Assembly: GCA_014607495.2 (NCBI GenBank)
Contig: CP053172.1
Location: 8,880,888 to 8,944,887, forward strand
Reading direction: 5' to 3'
From: Carposina sasakii
Taxonomy: Eukaryota > Arthropoda > Insecta > Lepidoptera > Carposinidae
Length of the DNA stretch: 64,000 nt
Part shown: positions 30,798 to 42,434 of the stretch, piece by piece
How positions within the stretch are numbered: position 1 is the stretch's first letter
Layout of the letters: each line of letters opens with the position of its first letter
Notes under the pieces: generated by a model
Seen by the model: the letters and a program-made list of their open reading frames with translations, nothing else
The model's database searches: none
Told to the model about the DNA's origin: nothing
Made by a program: the position numbers and the translations under genes

Positions 30798-31951
30798 ATG
30801 TCGGGGCGCAAATCTCCGTCCGCCCCCGACAGGGGTAAGCCCCCCCCACCTCTCCAACCACGTCCATCAAGAATCCCAAGCCGCCGTGGCCGCCTTACTG
30901 GCCCAATGACGGCTCGGGAATTATTTCCCAAATTCACGGCCCCATCTACATCTAGGGAGCCTAAATATGTGTCCCCGCTACCCGTATTCTCTCAAGACAC
31001 GGAACATACGGGCCGTAGCAGCTCCCCTACTCCGACCGCACAAATAAGAACGCGGCCGGACTCTTTCTCCTCCCCAGAAGGGGAATCGACGGCGAAAGCG
31101 CCGCGAGAGTCCCTCTCGCCCCCCTTAGTGAGTGGCCGCCGTGATGTCTTATCACGGAGCCGCTCAATGGAGTCACTCCGGACCCCACCGTCCCCAACTC
31201 CTAGACTAGCTTCCCGCGCGTTAGGCCAAATGCCGAGCGCCACCTCTTCACCCCGCGCACCCACACAAACTGGGGAGCGCCCATCAAGCTCACTATCGGG
31301 GCAACTAAGCCCGATAGCATCTCCGCAGCCGACGCCTAGTACGTCGTATGCGGAGATGGCAGCCGCCAGCCCACCCCGCCGCTCAGTAAGAGACAGGCCA
31401 CCCACACCAGCCGCCGCCGGTACTTAGTAGAGGCGAGGGAGAGATGTAGAGACATCGAGTACCACGTGTACTCTACATCGGAGAGCCTCCCTTCTAAGGC
31501 GGCTCTCCGCGGGCTCCCGGCAGGCACAGACCTAGCGGAGATTAAGGCGGCGTTTTCGGGAGAGGGCCTCCCAATACGCCACCTCCGGACCATTCCGTCC
31601 CGCCGTAATAGGTTGGGAACTATATTCTTTCTCGAGTTTGAGCATCTTTCTAAGGCTGCACAATGCCATAGGTGTCAAGCATTTGGCCACAGTTCGGCGA
31701 TATGCCACCGCTCCCCGCGCTGCCTGATCTGCGCGGAGGGCCACGTGGTGGCCGACTGCCCGCGAGGCCGAACTGACCCTCGCACATGCGCCAATTGCAG
31801 GGGCCCGCACAGCGCCAATGACCGGCAATGTCCGGTCTATAAAGGATATGCAGGAGCAAGAACATCAGGGTTCCGCCCCCTGCCCCCACTGCCCCCCAAC
31901 CACCACCACCACCACAGCTCCCCCAGCCCTATCACGCCGGCCAGACCCTAG
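30798..31951 (+). pseudogene. LINE ORF1 (gag-like), frameshifted
   Basis: First frame MSGRKSPSAPDRGKPPPP to 31427 is Pro/Ser/Arg-rich without a domain. The second frame (31466-31951) has AALRGLPAGTDLAEIKAAF, a PRE_C2HC-like region, then zinc knuckles CHRCQAFGHSSAIC, CLICAEGHVVADC and CANCRGPHSANDRQC. The order matches Jockey-superfamily ORF1. The two frames would need one shift near 31420. A His/Pro tail follows. Confidence 0.8.
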
Positions 31952-32504
31952 GCTGGCGAGATACGCCGATGCGCAGCCGCCCCCGACACAGGGGACGGCT
32001 GGGGCACAATTTAGGCCCCACCGGCGAGGACGGCGACTACACGCCCTCCTCTTCCGGTACCCCCCCACCACCCTCATGCCCCCGGCTAATCCATCGCCAC
32101 GACCACCCCCCCCCCCCCCGCCGCCCCTGCGGCCTATCAACAGCGTTGGCCGGTCATACCGCAGACCGCCGAAACTGAAAGGCGCCGCCGTAAAAACCGT
32201 CGAGATAAAGAACGGAAGCGGCGCCTGGCAAACCGCAGGGCGGCGGAGATTGAGGCGGCCACTCAAGCCGCAAATGTAGAGGCGGGGCCATCTGCCCCGC
32301 CTAGACCACCACAACAGCCACCCCCACTATATAGGGCGCAGGAAATAAGCCTGCGCCCTCAATATATGCTCCCACCGACGGGCAACACCCGCCCCAACAC
32401 GCTCTCTGCTCCTGCAGTCCTCCCCCGCCCAACATCGTCCGGGCGGGGGCGCTCGATATCCCGGGGAGGGCGGCCCACATCTCGCCGAGGTTCATCCTCA
32501 GCCG

Positions 32505-33892
32505 TTGGGCACCGCCAACCCCAACCTACCGGCCAATCCGACGTGCGCCAAGAAGTGGCTATATACTGCAGATGTTTGTGGGAACACTGCAGGAGATTAT
32601 CGCAGCGCTGACGACAGACATCCGCCTGATAGTCACACGGGCTCTGACCCAACTACTCCCTCCGCTAGAACGGATACAATAGGCTCGCTCAGGGTCCTGT
32701 ACTGGAACCCAGGCGGCATCAAGGACAAGCTCCAGGACTTGGGGGCCGTGGCTTCAGTGCAGGACATACATGTCATCTGCCTGGGCGAGACGAAAATTCG
32801 CCCTGAGACGGTGCTCACGTTGTCCAACTACTTCGTGTACAGAAGGGACGAGGTGTCCCCTGAGAGCAATACGGCCTACAGGGGCACAGCGGTGCTGGTC
32901 CGCAGGGACATTGTGCACGAGGAGTTGGACCTACCATCGTATCATTCAACCCGTTCTATCGGAGTAAAGATATCAGCTAACGGCCGGGCGTGGCACTTGT
33001 ACGCAGCGTACAAACCGCCCGGGGACCCCTTCTTGGCCGCGGACCTTGATGCCGTGTTCGTAGGGACTACGCCGACTCTACTGCTCGTCGACCTGAACCG
33101 CCAAGCACTCGGCCTGGAATTCCCGAGCGACGAACGCGGCAGGTAGAGCCCTGCTTCATGCAGCAGAACAGCGTAACTGCGCTGTGATCGGACCTCTCAC
33201 GGCGTCACACGTCCCGACTGATGCCAGCAAGAGGCCGGATGTCCTGGACATCATAGTACATAGAGCCCTGCCGGCACCAGTATCCGTGGAAGTGTTATAT
33301 GAGATAACTTCATCTCAGCACTTCCCGATACTGGTGTCGGTGAGCACCAGAGCCGTATCTGTTCCGTCCCGATCACCGGGGCGCAGAACGGCCTGGGATA
33401 CCTTCCAGGACATCATGGCCCATTACCAACTACGCCCCCACCAAACGTCGAAGAGGTAGAGTCCGCCGCTGCGAGTATCACAGCGCAGCTAAAAGACGCC
33501 ATCGATTCGGCCAGCTCTACCGTAACCACAAGGTCCGCCCGTCGTGACGAGTTACCGGCGGGCATAAAAAGAGATCTCCAGAGAAGAGGCGGCTAGCGCG
33601 CCTATGGGCGCGCACCCACGCTGCCCCTCGGTCAAGAGAGACCTTAACGCACTCGCGACAAAGGTCTCAGAGGACGTCCGGGCTTTTCGGGGCGTCTGCT
33701 GGGACAAATTACTAGATCGAGCCCGTGACGACGACGCAAACCTGTACAGGTTGAACCGGCAGCTAACAAACGCCAAGCTGCCGGTTTGCCCTTTGGTCGA
33801 CGCCACGGGCACTTACAACTTTACCGCCGAGTCCGCGAGCAAAAGTGCTCGCGGATCACGTTGGCGGTAACAATTTACCACCCCATCCTCCC
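32505..33892 (+). pseudogene. LINE ORF2 endonuclease region, broken and cut by the gap
   Basis: SLRVLYWNPGGIKDKLQDL, VICLGETKIRPETV and LLVDLNRQALGL are the endonuclease motifs; GDLN is altered to VDLN. Stops and shifts occur after 33146. RPDVLDIIVHRALPAP follows in another frame, and a linker (VREDVRAFRG-type, DDDANLYRLNRQL) leads up to the N block. The reverse transcriptase is not visible. Related to, but not the same family as, copies A-C. Confidence 0.75.
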
Positions 33893-34392
33893 NNNNNNNN
33901 NNNNNNNNNNNNNNNNNNNNNNNNNNNNNNNNNNNNNNNNNNNNNNNNNNNNNNNNNNNNNNNNNNNNNNNNNNNNNNNNNNNNNNNNNNNNNNNNNNNN
34001 NNNNNNNNNNNNNNNNNNNNNNNNNNNNNNNNNNNNNNNNNNNNNNNNNNNNNNNNNNNNNNNNNNNNNNNNNNNNNNNNNNNNNNNNNNNNNNNNNNNN
34101 NNNNNNNNNNNNNNNNNNNNNNNNNNNNNNNNNNNNNNNNNNNNNNNNNNNNNNNNNNNNNNNNNNNNNNNNNNNNNNNNNNNNNNNNNNNNNNNNNNNN
34201 NNNNNNNNNNNNNNNNNNNNNNNNNNNNNNNNNNNNNNNNNNNNNNNNNNNNNNNNNNNNNNNNNNNNNNNNNNNNNNNNNNNNNNNNNNNNNNNNNNNN
34301 NNNNNNNNNNNNNNNNNNNNNNNNNNNNNNNNNNNNNNNNNNNNNNNNNNNNNNNNNNNNNNNNNNNNNNNNNNNNNNNNNNNNNNNNNNNN
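33893..34392. other. assembly gap, exactly 500 N
   Basis: Unresolved bases. The round number suggests a scaffold placeholder, so the true distance is unknown. Any ORF drawn across it is an artefact. Confidence 0.99.
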
Positions 34393-34760
34393 TCGGCGAG
34401 CCAACATGTTACAGCGCACACACAGAGCCCTTCGCTCCCTCTCGATGGTCCAGGTCGTCGTTAAGCTTACTGGTGACCCAATGCCCCAGATACTTAAATT
34501 TATCAACCATTTCTAACCTCTAACGGTTTCCCACAAAGTGTCACTGGAGAAGTTTCTCATAACACCTGCTTCCGGCTTTGAATACCATTAGCTGACTTTT
34601 TTGGGAATTATATCTGAGTCCGTGGGCCACCGCATAAAGACTCACAGACATGAAGACAGAAGCTTTCTCAATGCTCCGACCGATGGACTCAGCAGCACCA
34701 TATATATCATCAGCGTAGCTGATATTGTTCACACAAATACCTATCTAATATGGGCAACCG
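34393..34760 (-). pseudogene. LINE reverse transcriptase fragment (minus strand)
   Basis: The minus strand reads ICVNNISYADDIYG, with the YADD active site, then GLRYNSQKSQLMVFKAG. In another frame near the gap it reads ERERRALCVRCNMLARR. These belong to a LINE reverse transcriptase common in Lepidoptera, CR1-like by my recollection. It points opposite to the LINE on the other side of the gap, so it is a different element. Confidence 0.75.
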
Positions 34761-37700
34761 ATATTAGTGCTGCTGAGTTCACCGATTCAGCTTATTCATT
34801 GGTGAGGTCCTAACCCGCCCAGTCTCACTCCACAGCTCCAACCTGTACACTTCCGAGTTCGAATTTGCCCACCTTACATATTCGTTTGATTTGTTGTACC
34901 ATATTGAAAGACTGAAGTAAATATCAGGCGCAGCTCGGTATCTTGCCGCATCTTATGCCAGAATGTATTATATGAGACAGGTCAAATGCCTTCGATAGTG
35001 GGTGAATTTCAACAACCCTCGATTTTGACTAATTACGCTGGCGAAATTTTATATCCACTTTCTATAACTTTTTTGTATTCGAAGTAATAGCTAAAAATAT
35101 TAATATTCAGTCATATGGTACACATTTTAAAAACGTATTATTTCTGAGATATCTGCATTTAAAAATTTCAATCGCCACCGATATTATTATCAAACCACCG
35201 AAATTGTTAATCTCTCCACTGAAATTTATACAACAACCAGCGGAATTATAAAATACAGGAGAACATCATACGAATTACCTATTTATTTATTTTATAAGAA
35301 TATGAAAACTTTAGATTTTTCGTTTATTAGTTGGTAATGATTATAGCTTAGAAACTATGATAACAAATTTAAGGAACACGTTAACAGTTAGGGAAATATT
35401 TTATTAAAATGCTTCCTAGTGACTTTTTTCTTAGCATAAAACGTAGTGGCCATGGTATCTCCTATAAGATCTCGCAGTTCTGACTACACCATTTCAGGAA
35501 CCTAGCCGTATTTATTTATATGTACGTAAAAATCTTCGAAAACCAGAAATAAGGATAATTTCTTTTCACATTTGAATGTGCACCTCGTTAGCTACCTTTA
35601 TATATAAGGAACACCCCATCCGGAAATTCACAGTGTCGGAGATATGACTTTTTTTTTTAAATCTCCTTTTAGATGAGTAGAATGGCATATAAGAAATAAA
35701 TCACATTTTATACTTTGACCTCCCAAAAATCTATCACATGGAATGGTCAAGCAAAATTTGTTAAATGTTTTTGCCAATTAAAGCCCTAACTCTTTCAAAA
35801 TAATATCTGCGTCATGCGTACCCTTTAAAACTAAATTCCTTATTTAATAAGCTACTCCAAAAGGTGTAATTTATTATGAGAAAGCTTACTAGCAGCTAAC
35901 CAATATAGGTTTCAAAAAATACATTCCGTGCGCTACAGCCTATAGCAGTGTTATATTAAGGCAAGTAGAATGGAGAACTCTTCTGTTATCATCAGGCGTA
36001 CTTATTCAAGCTACTCGGTTTATCGCAAAGTTACTCGGTTTACAGTAGCAATTTTGGGTAGTTTCCTTGGTTTGAACGAAGGCTAAGTCATAATCAATAT
36101 CACAAAACGTGGGATTGAAGTAGATAATAATTATGTGCATGAGTACACCTACTAGGCCAGTAGAACATTCAATATATATATATTTTTCTGAGAACAGTCA
36201 GGACTCAGAAAAATATTACATTCTTATGGTCAGCTATTAATATTGAGAGATGAATCTTAAGTGCCTGGAAGAAACTTAGTTCATTTAGGAACGGTTTCCC
36301 TTCCTATGATCTTATAACGTCTACTTGTCGATATGTGTGCTTATGCTGTCTATCGATTGACCTACAGTGCTCAGACTACATCAGGACACATTAGTATGCT
36401 AATCGCCTACCAAAAAGGAACTGGACAGTAAAAGTGCCGGCCATGTTAGTCGTTTAGACACCGAAAGATAGACGAACAGTGCAACTGGCTGGATACTACA
36501 GAGCGGCTGCCTGGGGTAGGAGTAAGACGAGATGAAGTGGCGGTATGACCTCGATTCGAGTTGAACTGCATCATGAAAAGGCCTTTGGATAGCAGTAAGA
36601 TTCCTATGCTATAATAATATATTATAATGTCAGTTCATCAACTTTGTATTTTTAAATTTGACTTACAAAATAGGTTTTTTTACTTGTTAAAAAGGTTGTC
36701 GCGCCATAGGATAGCACTTTTAAAATTCTTATTAGTCAGCTGTTGGTAAGCTTTTTCATAACTATACCTTTTGAATGTAGTTTACTTAAGTGTGCGAATT
36801 ACGTGAAATAATTATTTTGAATGAATAGGAAAGAATCAGGAAAAAAATTATAAACTTTTTGATAATTGTACTTTGACAATGCCAAGTTGATGTCTGTGGG
36901 TTTTGTCTCCAATGATTATTTATTTATCTAGTTGAATTACTGAATATACACGTATTTTAGTTTTTTATGCATTTTCAATTTAATAATAAGATGATTTTAA
37001 AAACATTACAAAATGGGGCATAAAACCCTGAAGCCGTAATTTTTTTAATGGGTCTTCCTACCCATGAAGGTAGAAAAATGGGCTGTACTTTTACATCTCA
37101 ATAGAAATAATACCCGTTTTCCAGTCAATCCTGTATACAAAAAGACAAAAATATCAATTACGGTGACATTATTTATATTACGGTGCCCTCTTTTTTGCCA
37201 CCGGAGCCACTGGAGTTGCGACACCGTACTTAGAATTAAGTAAACAAATTTCAAATTATAACGGACACTATTATTTTAATTGTAATAATTCATTGCAATT
37301 ACGTCGATACATCTAATCTTTAATCATCTGTAAAATTTCTTTTTAAACAGCCTTGTAGTTTTTTAAATACACATGACACCGTTATATGATAAATTTGTAT
37401 TTCCTGCGCCACCGCAGGTTATACTTACGTTTTTGCGGGAAAACTGTTCAGTGTATTCAAACATCCTTGTACTTGGTATACGATGTCTTGACAGAGCAGT
37501 GCGGGGAAAAGATAGCTTACGCATCTATCTCATTAATTATGATGAAAAATAGTGTAATGTTCAAAATGCGACAGCGTTATGACTTTTTCCGCGGGACATT
37601 TTCAAAAAGCTGTTACAGGTACTACGGGTTAAGTTAAATTACTGCTAATGGTGTAAATAATAGTGTATTTAAGTATTTTTAAAATATGATTGTATTCGTT

Positions 37701-37904
37701 AAATTAATTCACCCGAAAATTTAAATAGCCAAATTTATTTTGCAAAATGAAGTGGGGACATAGCACCGCAATTAGATTTAGAGCTTTGATAATTTTTTAA
37801 TGCGTAAACAAATAGATTTTTGGTCTTAAGTTTTAAACTTAGTCTAGATCACTGTCTGAATTAATGAAAAAAAAATAATAAATGTGCATTTTGCACTTTC
37901 CACT
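34761..37904. other. no gene recognised, AT-rich 3.1 kb
   Basis: Stops in all frames. The short ORFs at 37045 (minus) and 37386 (plus) lack motifs. 36380-36600 is less AT-rich but shows nothing recognisable. Confidence 0.5.
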
Positions 37905-38110
37905 ACGATTTTCATCCACGCCGCGCTAAAAACGTACCTGGGAAATTCACCCAAGTCCAAAAAGCAGGCAAATACCGGCGTTTTCCTGTCCGTGTAATAC
38001 TGAACAGTCTGCTTAAGGCACATGATTGTACTTTCAGTAGATAAACCTGGCCTAAATCCAAATGCGCATCATGCAAAACCAGGTGTTTACTTAAACTGCC
38101 TGTCAAGCAA
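37905..38110 (-). pseudogene. LINE reverse transcriptase fragment
   Basis: The minus strand encodes FGFRPGLSTESTIMCLKQTV and YYTDRKTPVFACFLDLGEF, the first conserved blocks of a LINE reverse transcriptase. The catalytic Asp lies in FLDLG, where FLDLSKAFD is usual. Only about 65 codons survive. It directly abuts the SINE fragment at 38112. Confidence 0.75.
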
Positions 38111-38111
38111 A

Positions 38112-38232
38112 CTGTCCAACAATAATATAATATTCACACACTTACACAACACATTAACCTAGTCCCACATTAAGATCCATAAAGGTCTTGTGTCGTGGGT
38201 ACTAGGCAACCTTTGCCATTATTGTGGCCAGA
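38112..38232 (-). mobile_element. 3' part of a tRNA-headed SINE
   Basis: Matches the 3' half of the SINE at 55185-55434: acacattaacctagtcccac, then ggtcttgtgtcgtgggtact and aggcaac. The tRNA head is missing. Confidence 0.65.
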
Positions 38233-38515
38233 GAATAGGACTGTAATTAGAACCTCAGAGGCATCGCAGTTTTACCTTTCAATATTTAAATTTAATTAAT
38301 TTCAAAAATGTAAGATTTGATTTTTTTTTTTTCTTTAAATCACCTGCATATACCTATATGATTGTTATTTAACTTGAAATACGCGCAATACGATGAAATA
38401 TTATGGGATAAATAAATGTGGACAAACTTCAGTAATAAGTACAATGAAAAAATTTTTATATTCGACCCCCAAAACCGGCTACTTTAATTTTTTCTCGGAA
38501 ACGTTTGTTCTGGCG

Positions 38516-38872
38516 CACGGTGGGCTGAAAAACGGCTTTCATAGACATAGGAATCAAAAGTGGGCAAATACCGAATTTCTAATCGAATATCGCTTCTACT
38601 AGTTATATCATATCAAATGATACTCGCATCAATCTGCAAAAAAACAAAAGGATTATAATTTTTTTACGAAAAATTTGTATGAAGCTAGATAAAAATTTAA
38701 TTATCTCTTAAACGGCAAGGAAAACCGTAATATCCTTACAGGTAGTTTTAGTACTAATTATTTATGATTTTTTGACGTACTACAAATATACGGTTATCAC
38801 TGCCGATTTTTTTTTAAAATCATCAAAAATATTTTTATTTATTTTTACATACGAAAACGGTTCCTTTTCGTG
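38516..38872 (+). repeat. left inverted arm of the Transib element
   Basis: Pairs with 42075-42429. The first seven bases, CACGGTG, are comparable to the RSS heptamer CACAGTG. The arm ends near gaaaacggttcc. Confidence 0.85.
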
Positions 38873-38998
38873 TTTAAGTTGAGAAACACAGAATTTTAAA
38901 CAACGCAAAATATAAAATTAGCATCCCCTGTCTACTTCCAAAAGGGTAGGCAAAAGTTTATTGTACTTCCGCACTTAGACATCTATTTTCAGTGGGAT

Positions 38999-39258
38999 AT
39001 TCATCATCATCAGCCCATAACAGTCCACTGCTGGACCTGAGCCTCTCCCGTGGGAGAATGTTGCCATAATCTCCACCGCTGGCAGGGCAGGTTGGAGATC
39101 GATGTAAAAGACCATAGTATAATGAAAATGCTGCTGCCCATTTTCTGGTCTATTGAGGCTCAGGCCAAACGGCGACTAATACAAGCGTATTAGTCGCCTT
39201 TACGCCCTGTGTATGGAGGGTTGGTGCTATTCTATTCTCTGCCGGACACCACACGGCC
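38999..39258 (-). mobile_element. 5'-truncated RTE-type LINE inserted in the Transib element
   Basis: The minus strand ends gagaggctcaggtccagcag then tggactg and a gat/atc run, the RTE 3' coding end and tail. It is flanked by a 10-bp repeat, tcagtgggat, at 38989-38998 and 39259-39268. It also holds a palindrome ggcgactaatacgcttg/caagcgtattagtcgcc-like at 39170-39200. Confidence 0.75.
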
Positions 39259-39683
39259 TCAGTGGGATTATTGATCAACCAAAAATAAGTTTCAATTTTA
39301 GATACATAAAAAAATACCATAAAGAATTGTTAAGTAATGTTTAGTTCATTGTAAATAGTAAGTGATAAGTAATTTCTAATAATTTAGGTTCTGAAGAGAC
39401 TAAATAGGTGATTAAATAATTAGCAATATCGCGCAACAATGCAATCTTTGGACTGCATCACGTTTTTTCTGATAGCTAATGTGGTAATTAGTTGTGCTAA
39501 TGTGTTTATTGTCGGACTATAAGTTTTCTTAGTACTTCTTTGAAAAGTCTAATGGGGGTAGTTAACTAATTATCGATTTTTTGCTATAAAAGGACTAAAA
39601 CTTTTGCTTTTAATTTAAATTGTTTCACATCCGTGTAACTGTTAACACTAAATAATATTTGCTCTGTGATTTTAAATCAAATA

Positions 39684-41801
39684 ATGGAAAGTTTAATCAC
39701 CAATTTAGACTTGTTTGTTCTTCTAAAAAGTGAGACTACTTCATTTAATCATGAAGTATTGTTTGGTGCACTTGTAGCCCGCATAGGCGATTGCTTTCTG
39801 TCGAAGATCAAGTAACTGTTAAAGAATTTTGTCGAAGGTTTTACGCGAGCTGCTTTACAGAGGTGGCAGAAATCCAGCAGATTCCTTGATAATTTCAGAA
39901 GACTGTACGGAAATTGGCTGCAAGCAAATATTGATTGGCCAAGTTGTGTGCAACTTTGGTTAATCGAGAGAAACTATTGATGATATACACACCATCTCTC
40001 AAGAACCGTCGACGTCATCGTCGTTAGTCAGGCAGTAACATCATCGTCTGTTGGGACAATGACAAAAAGGTCCCGAAAAACCTTTGAAGATCTAGGAAAC
40101 AAACAGAAAAAGAGAAGATCTGATGACCATACAAGCGAAGATTCCAGTGGAATTGGCCTATGCAGCTGCAGCACGTTAAAAGAAGAAGGGCATGGAGATA
40201 TCGCTTCAGTGATCGAATATATGATGAAAAATCCTGAAGCAGCGGCTACAATAGTGAGACGCTTAAAAAACCAGTGAAAAAAAGTGGTTTTTACAGCAGA
40301 GAAAGCGCTTGGATTGCGTCTTTCACTAAAAAACTATCAAAGTGGCAATATATACATTGCGAGAGGCTGCCATTCGCGAAGGTGCTAATGATATATATCC
40401 ATCTTACTACAAAGTGCCAACAAACTAAGCTTAGTTTGCTACCCTCCGAATCCAATCAGTGTCAGTTACGGATTCATCGGCTCGAATTACACTTCAAGCT
40501 TTACTGGACATCACAGTGACGAGGATTCTTCAAAGTCTTTCTGACGATGTGCAAAATAAGCAGCTAAAGCTGATATCCAAGTGGGATTTGATGGTGCCTC
40601 CAACCAAAGCCGGTACAAGCAGAAAATGGAGGGCGAGCAGGATGATTTCCAGCATTTTTATGACCTCTTTGGTCCCACTAAAACTGACAGATGGAGATAT
40701 ACTTTATGGACGAACCCAAAACCATGCTCAGTTGTATTGTCGTCCAGTCCCAGTTTACTTTTGTTAAAAGAGAGTGAAGCAGTTGTAATTGATCACAAAA
40801 GACAAATGGAGATGAAATTAAGGATCTTATCCCCACAGAGAGCAGTAATAATTAACAGGGTGGACTCATCATCTAATGATGACAATGATCGACGCTAAAG
40901 TCTGCACGTACCTTTCTGAAGCCAGATCAAACGCATCGTGCTACCTGTGCTTAGCAAAACCAACAGAAATGAACCGATTAGATGTTGTAACTTCGAAGAC
41001 TGTGTGTTCTGACGTATATGAATTTGGTTTGTCATCCTTACACGCCCGTATAAATTGCATGAATGTCTGTTACATATTGCGTACAGGCTTGACTTCAAAA
41101 CAGTGGGCAGCGAGAAGTAATGAGCACAAAGAAATGTTGCAGACAGAAAAAAAACACATTCAGGACAAATTAAAGATGAGCTCAATCTGTTGATTGATAT
41201 AGTAAACAGGGCTCGGGAACCACCAATGATGGCAATACCGCACGAAAGTTTTTCGAGTTTCCAAATACAACTGCAGCTATTACCGGGTTGGATGAGGAGC
41301 TCATAAAAGATTTGCTGTGATTTTGCAAGCAATAACATCTGGCGAGAAAATCGATGTGAACAAGTTCAAAGATTTTCCCGCAAAACGGCAGAAAAGTACG
41401 TAGAATTATACGATTGGTACTACATGTCGGCAACCGTACATAAATTGTTAATACACGGGGCTGACATCATTGAGAAAAAATGACATTGTGCCCATTGGGG
41501 CTCTCTCTGAAGAAAGCCTCAGAGTCGCGAAATAAAGATTTTAGGAGGTTCCGGGAAAATCATTCGCGAAAAAGAAGCAGGCAAGATTCAAATCAATATT
41601 TTTAAATATGCTTGTCATTTCCTCTGATCCCTTATTAAGTGCACAAAGGCCTAAGCTAGATAGTAAGAGAAAACTAAGCTTTTTGGTGAAACTCTCGACT
41701 TAATCCAGTTTCAGGAAACTGAGTTCGAGTTTTTAGATGTAACTAACTTGGATTCTGACTCAGAATTGGAATCCGACAACGAGAATGATGAAAATTCGTA
41801 A
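39684..41801 (+). pseudogene. Transib transposase, multiple frame breaks
   Basis: Fragments in different frames run collinearly. MESLITNLDLFVLLKSE opens at 39684, and an EFCRRFYASCFTEVAE segment lies near 39830. GFDGASNQSRYKQKM near 40584 has the first catalytic Asp (40590-40592). MTMIDAKV has the second (40891-40893), followed by a CYLC pair. Next come EFGLSSLHARI, DWYYMSATVHKLLIHG near 41412, and an LSEE segment near 41507 that should hold the catalytic Glu. The Ser/Asp/Glu-rich end stops at 41799-41801. About 2.1 kb fits a 700-residue Transib transposase. Breaks include a lost G in the GGG run before GFDGAS. Catalytic assignment is by family analogy. Confidence 0.85.
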
Positions 41802-42074
41802 TATAAGAAAAATATACTTCTTTTCTTTCTTTCTTTCTAATGTAAAAAAAAAATACGAATTTTCATCACTCTCATTTTTCAATTTTTTTTATTAATTATG
41901 TAAGATTACTGTACTATTTGGTTCAATTATAATTTAATTGATATTTTGTATAATTAAGAACATTTTGGTAACTTAAAATAAACAGCATTTTTTTATATTT
42001 TTCTTGTTTTATACCTATAAATTCATATCATTTGAGTTAACCACATTCATAATATCGATTTTCTTAAGTTAGAC

Positions 42075-42429
42075 AATAAAGGGAACCGTTTCATATGTAA
42101 AAATAAATAAAAATATTTTGATGATTTTTTAAAACAAAATCGGCAGTGATAACCGTTATTTGTAGTACGTCAAAAAAATCATAAATAATTAGTACTAACA
42201 CTACCTGTTAAGGATATTACGGTTTTCCGCCGTTTAAGAGATAATTAAATTTTTATTCTAGCTTCATACAAATTTTTCGTAAAAAATTATAAGTCCTTTG
42301 TTTTTGTGCAGATGATGCGAGTATCATTTGAGTATATGATAATAACTAGTAAAGCGATATTCGATTAGAAATTCGGTATTTGCCACTTTTGATTCCTATG
42401 TCTATGAAAGCCGTTTTTCAGCCACCGTG
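42075..42429 (-). repeat. right inverted arm of the Transib element
   Basis: Inverse of 38516-38872 with scattered substitutions and indels. Ends at CCACCGTG next to the tggcg TSD. Confidence 0.85.
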
Positions 42430-42434
42430 TGGCG

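Larger units (their letters stand above)
38516..42429 (+). mobile_element. Transib DNA transposon (RAG1-related superfamily), complete but decayed
   Basis: The ends are inverted: CACGGTGGGCTGAAAAACGG at 38516 and its near-complement ending CCACCGTG at 42429. A 5-bp TSD tggcg flanks them (38511-38515 and 42430-42434). The CACGGTG terminus, 5-bp GC-rich TSD and a transposase with Transib/RAG1-core motifs (39684-41801) agree with the superfamily. The element is 3914 bp with arms of about 355 bp. A LINE tail (38999-39258) is inserted in its left part. The transposase has several frame breaks, so it is inactive. Confidence 0.85.

Noticed and set aside
31865..32314. Minus-strand ORF with poly-Gly and poly-Val runs
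   Set aside because: Produced by C-rich and CCACCACC tracts of the sense LINE sequence.
33786..34523. Long ORFs on both strands across the N block
   Set aside because: They exist only because N codons carry no stops.
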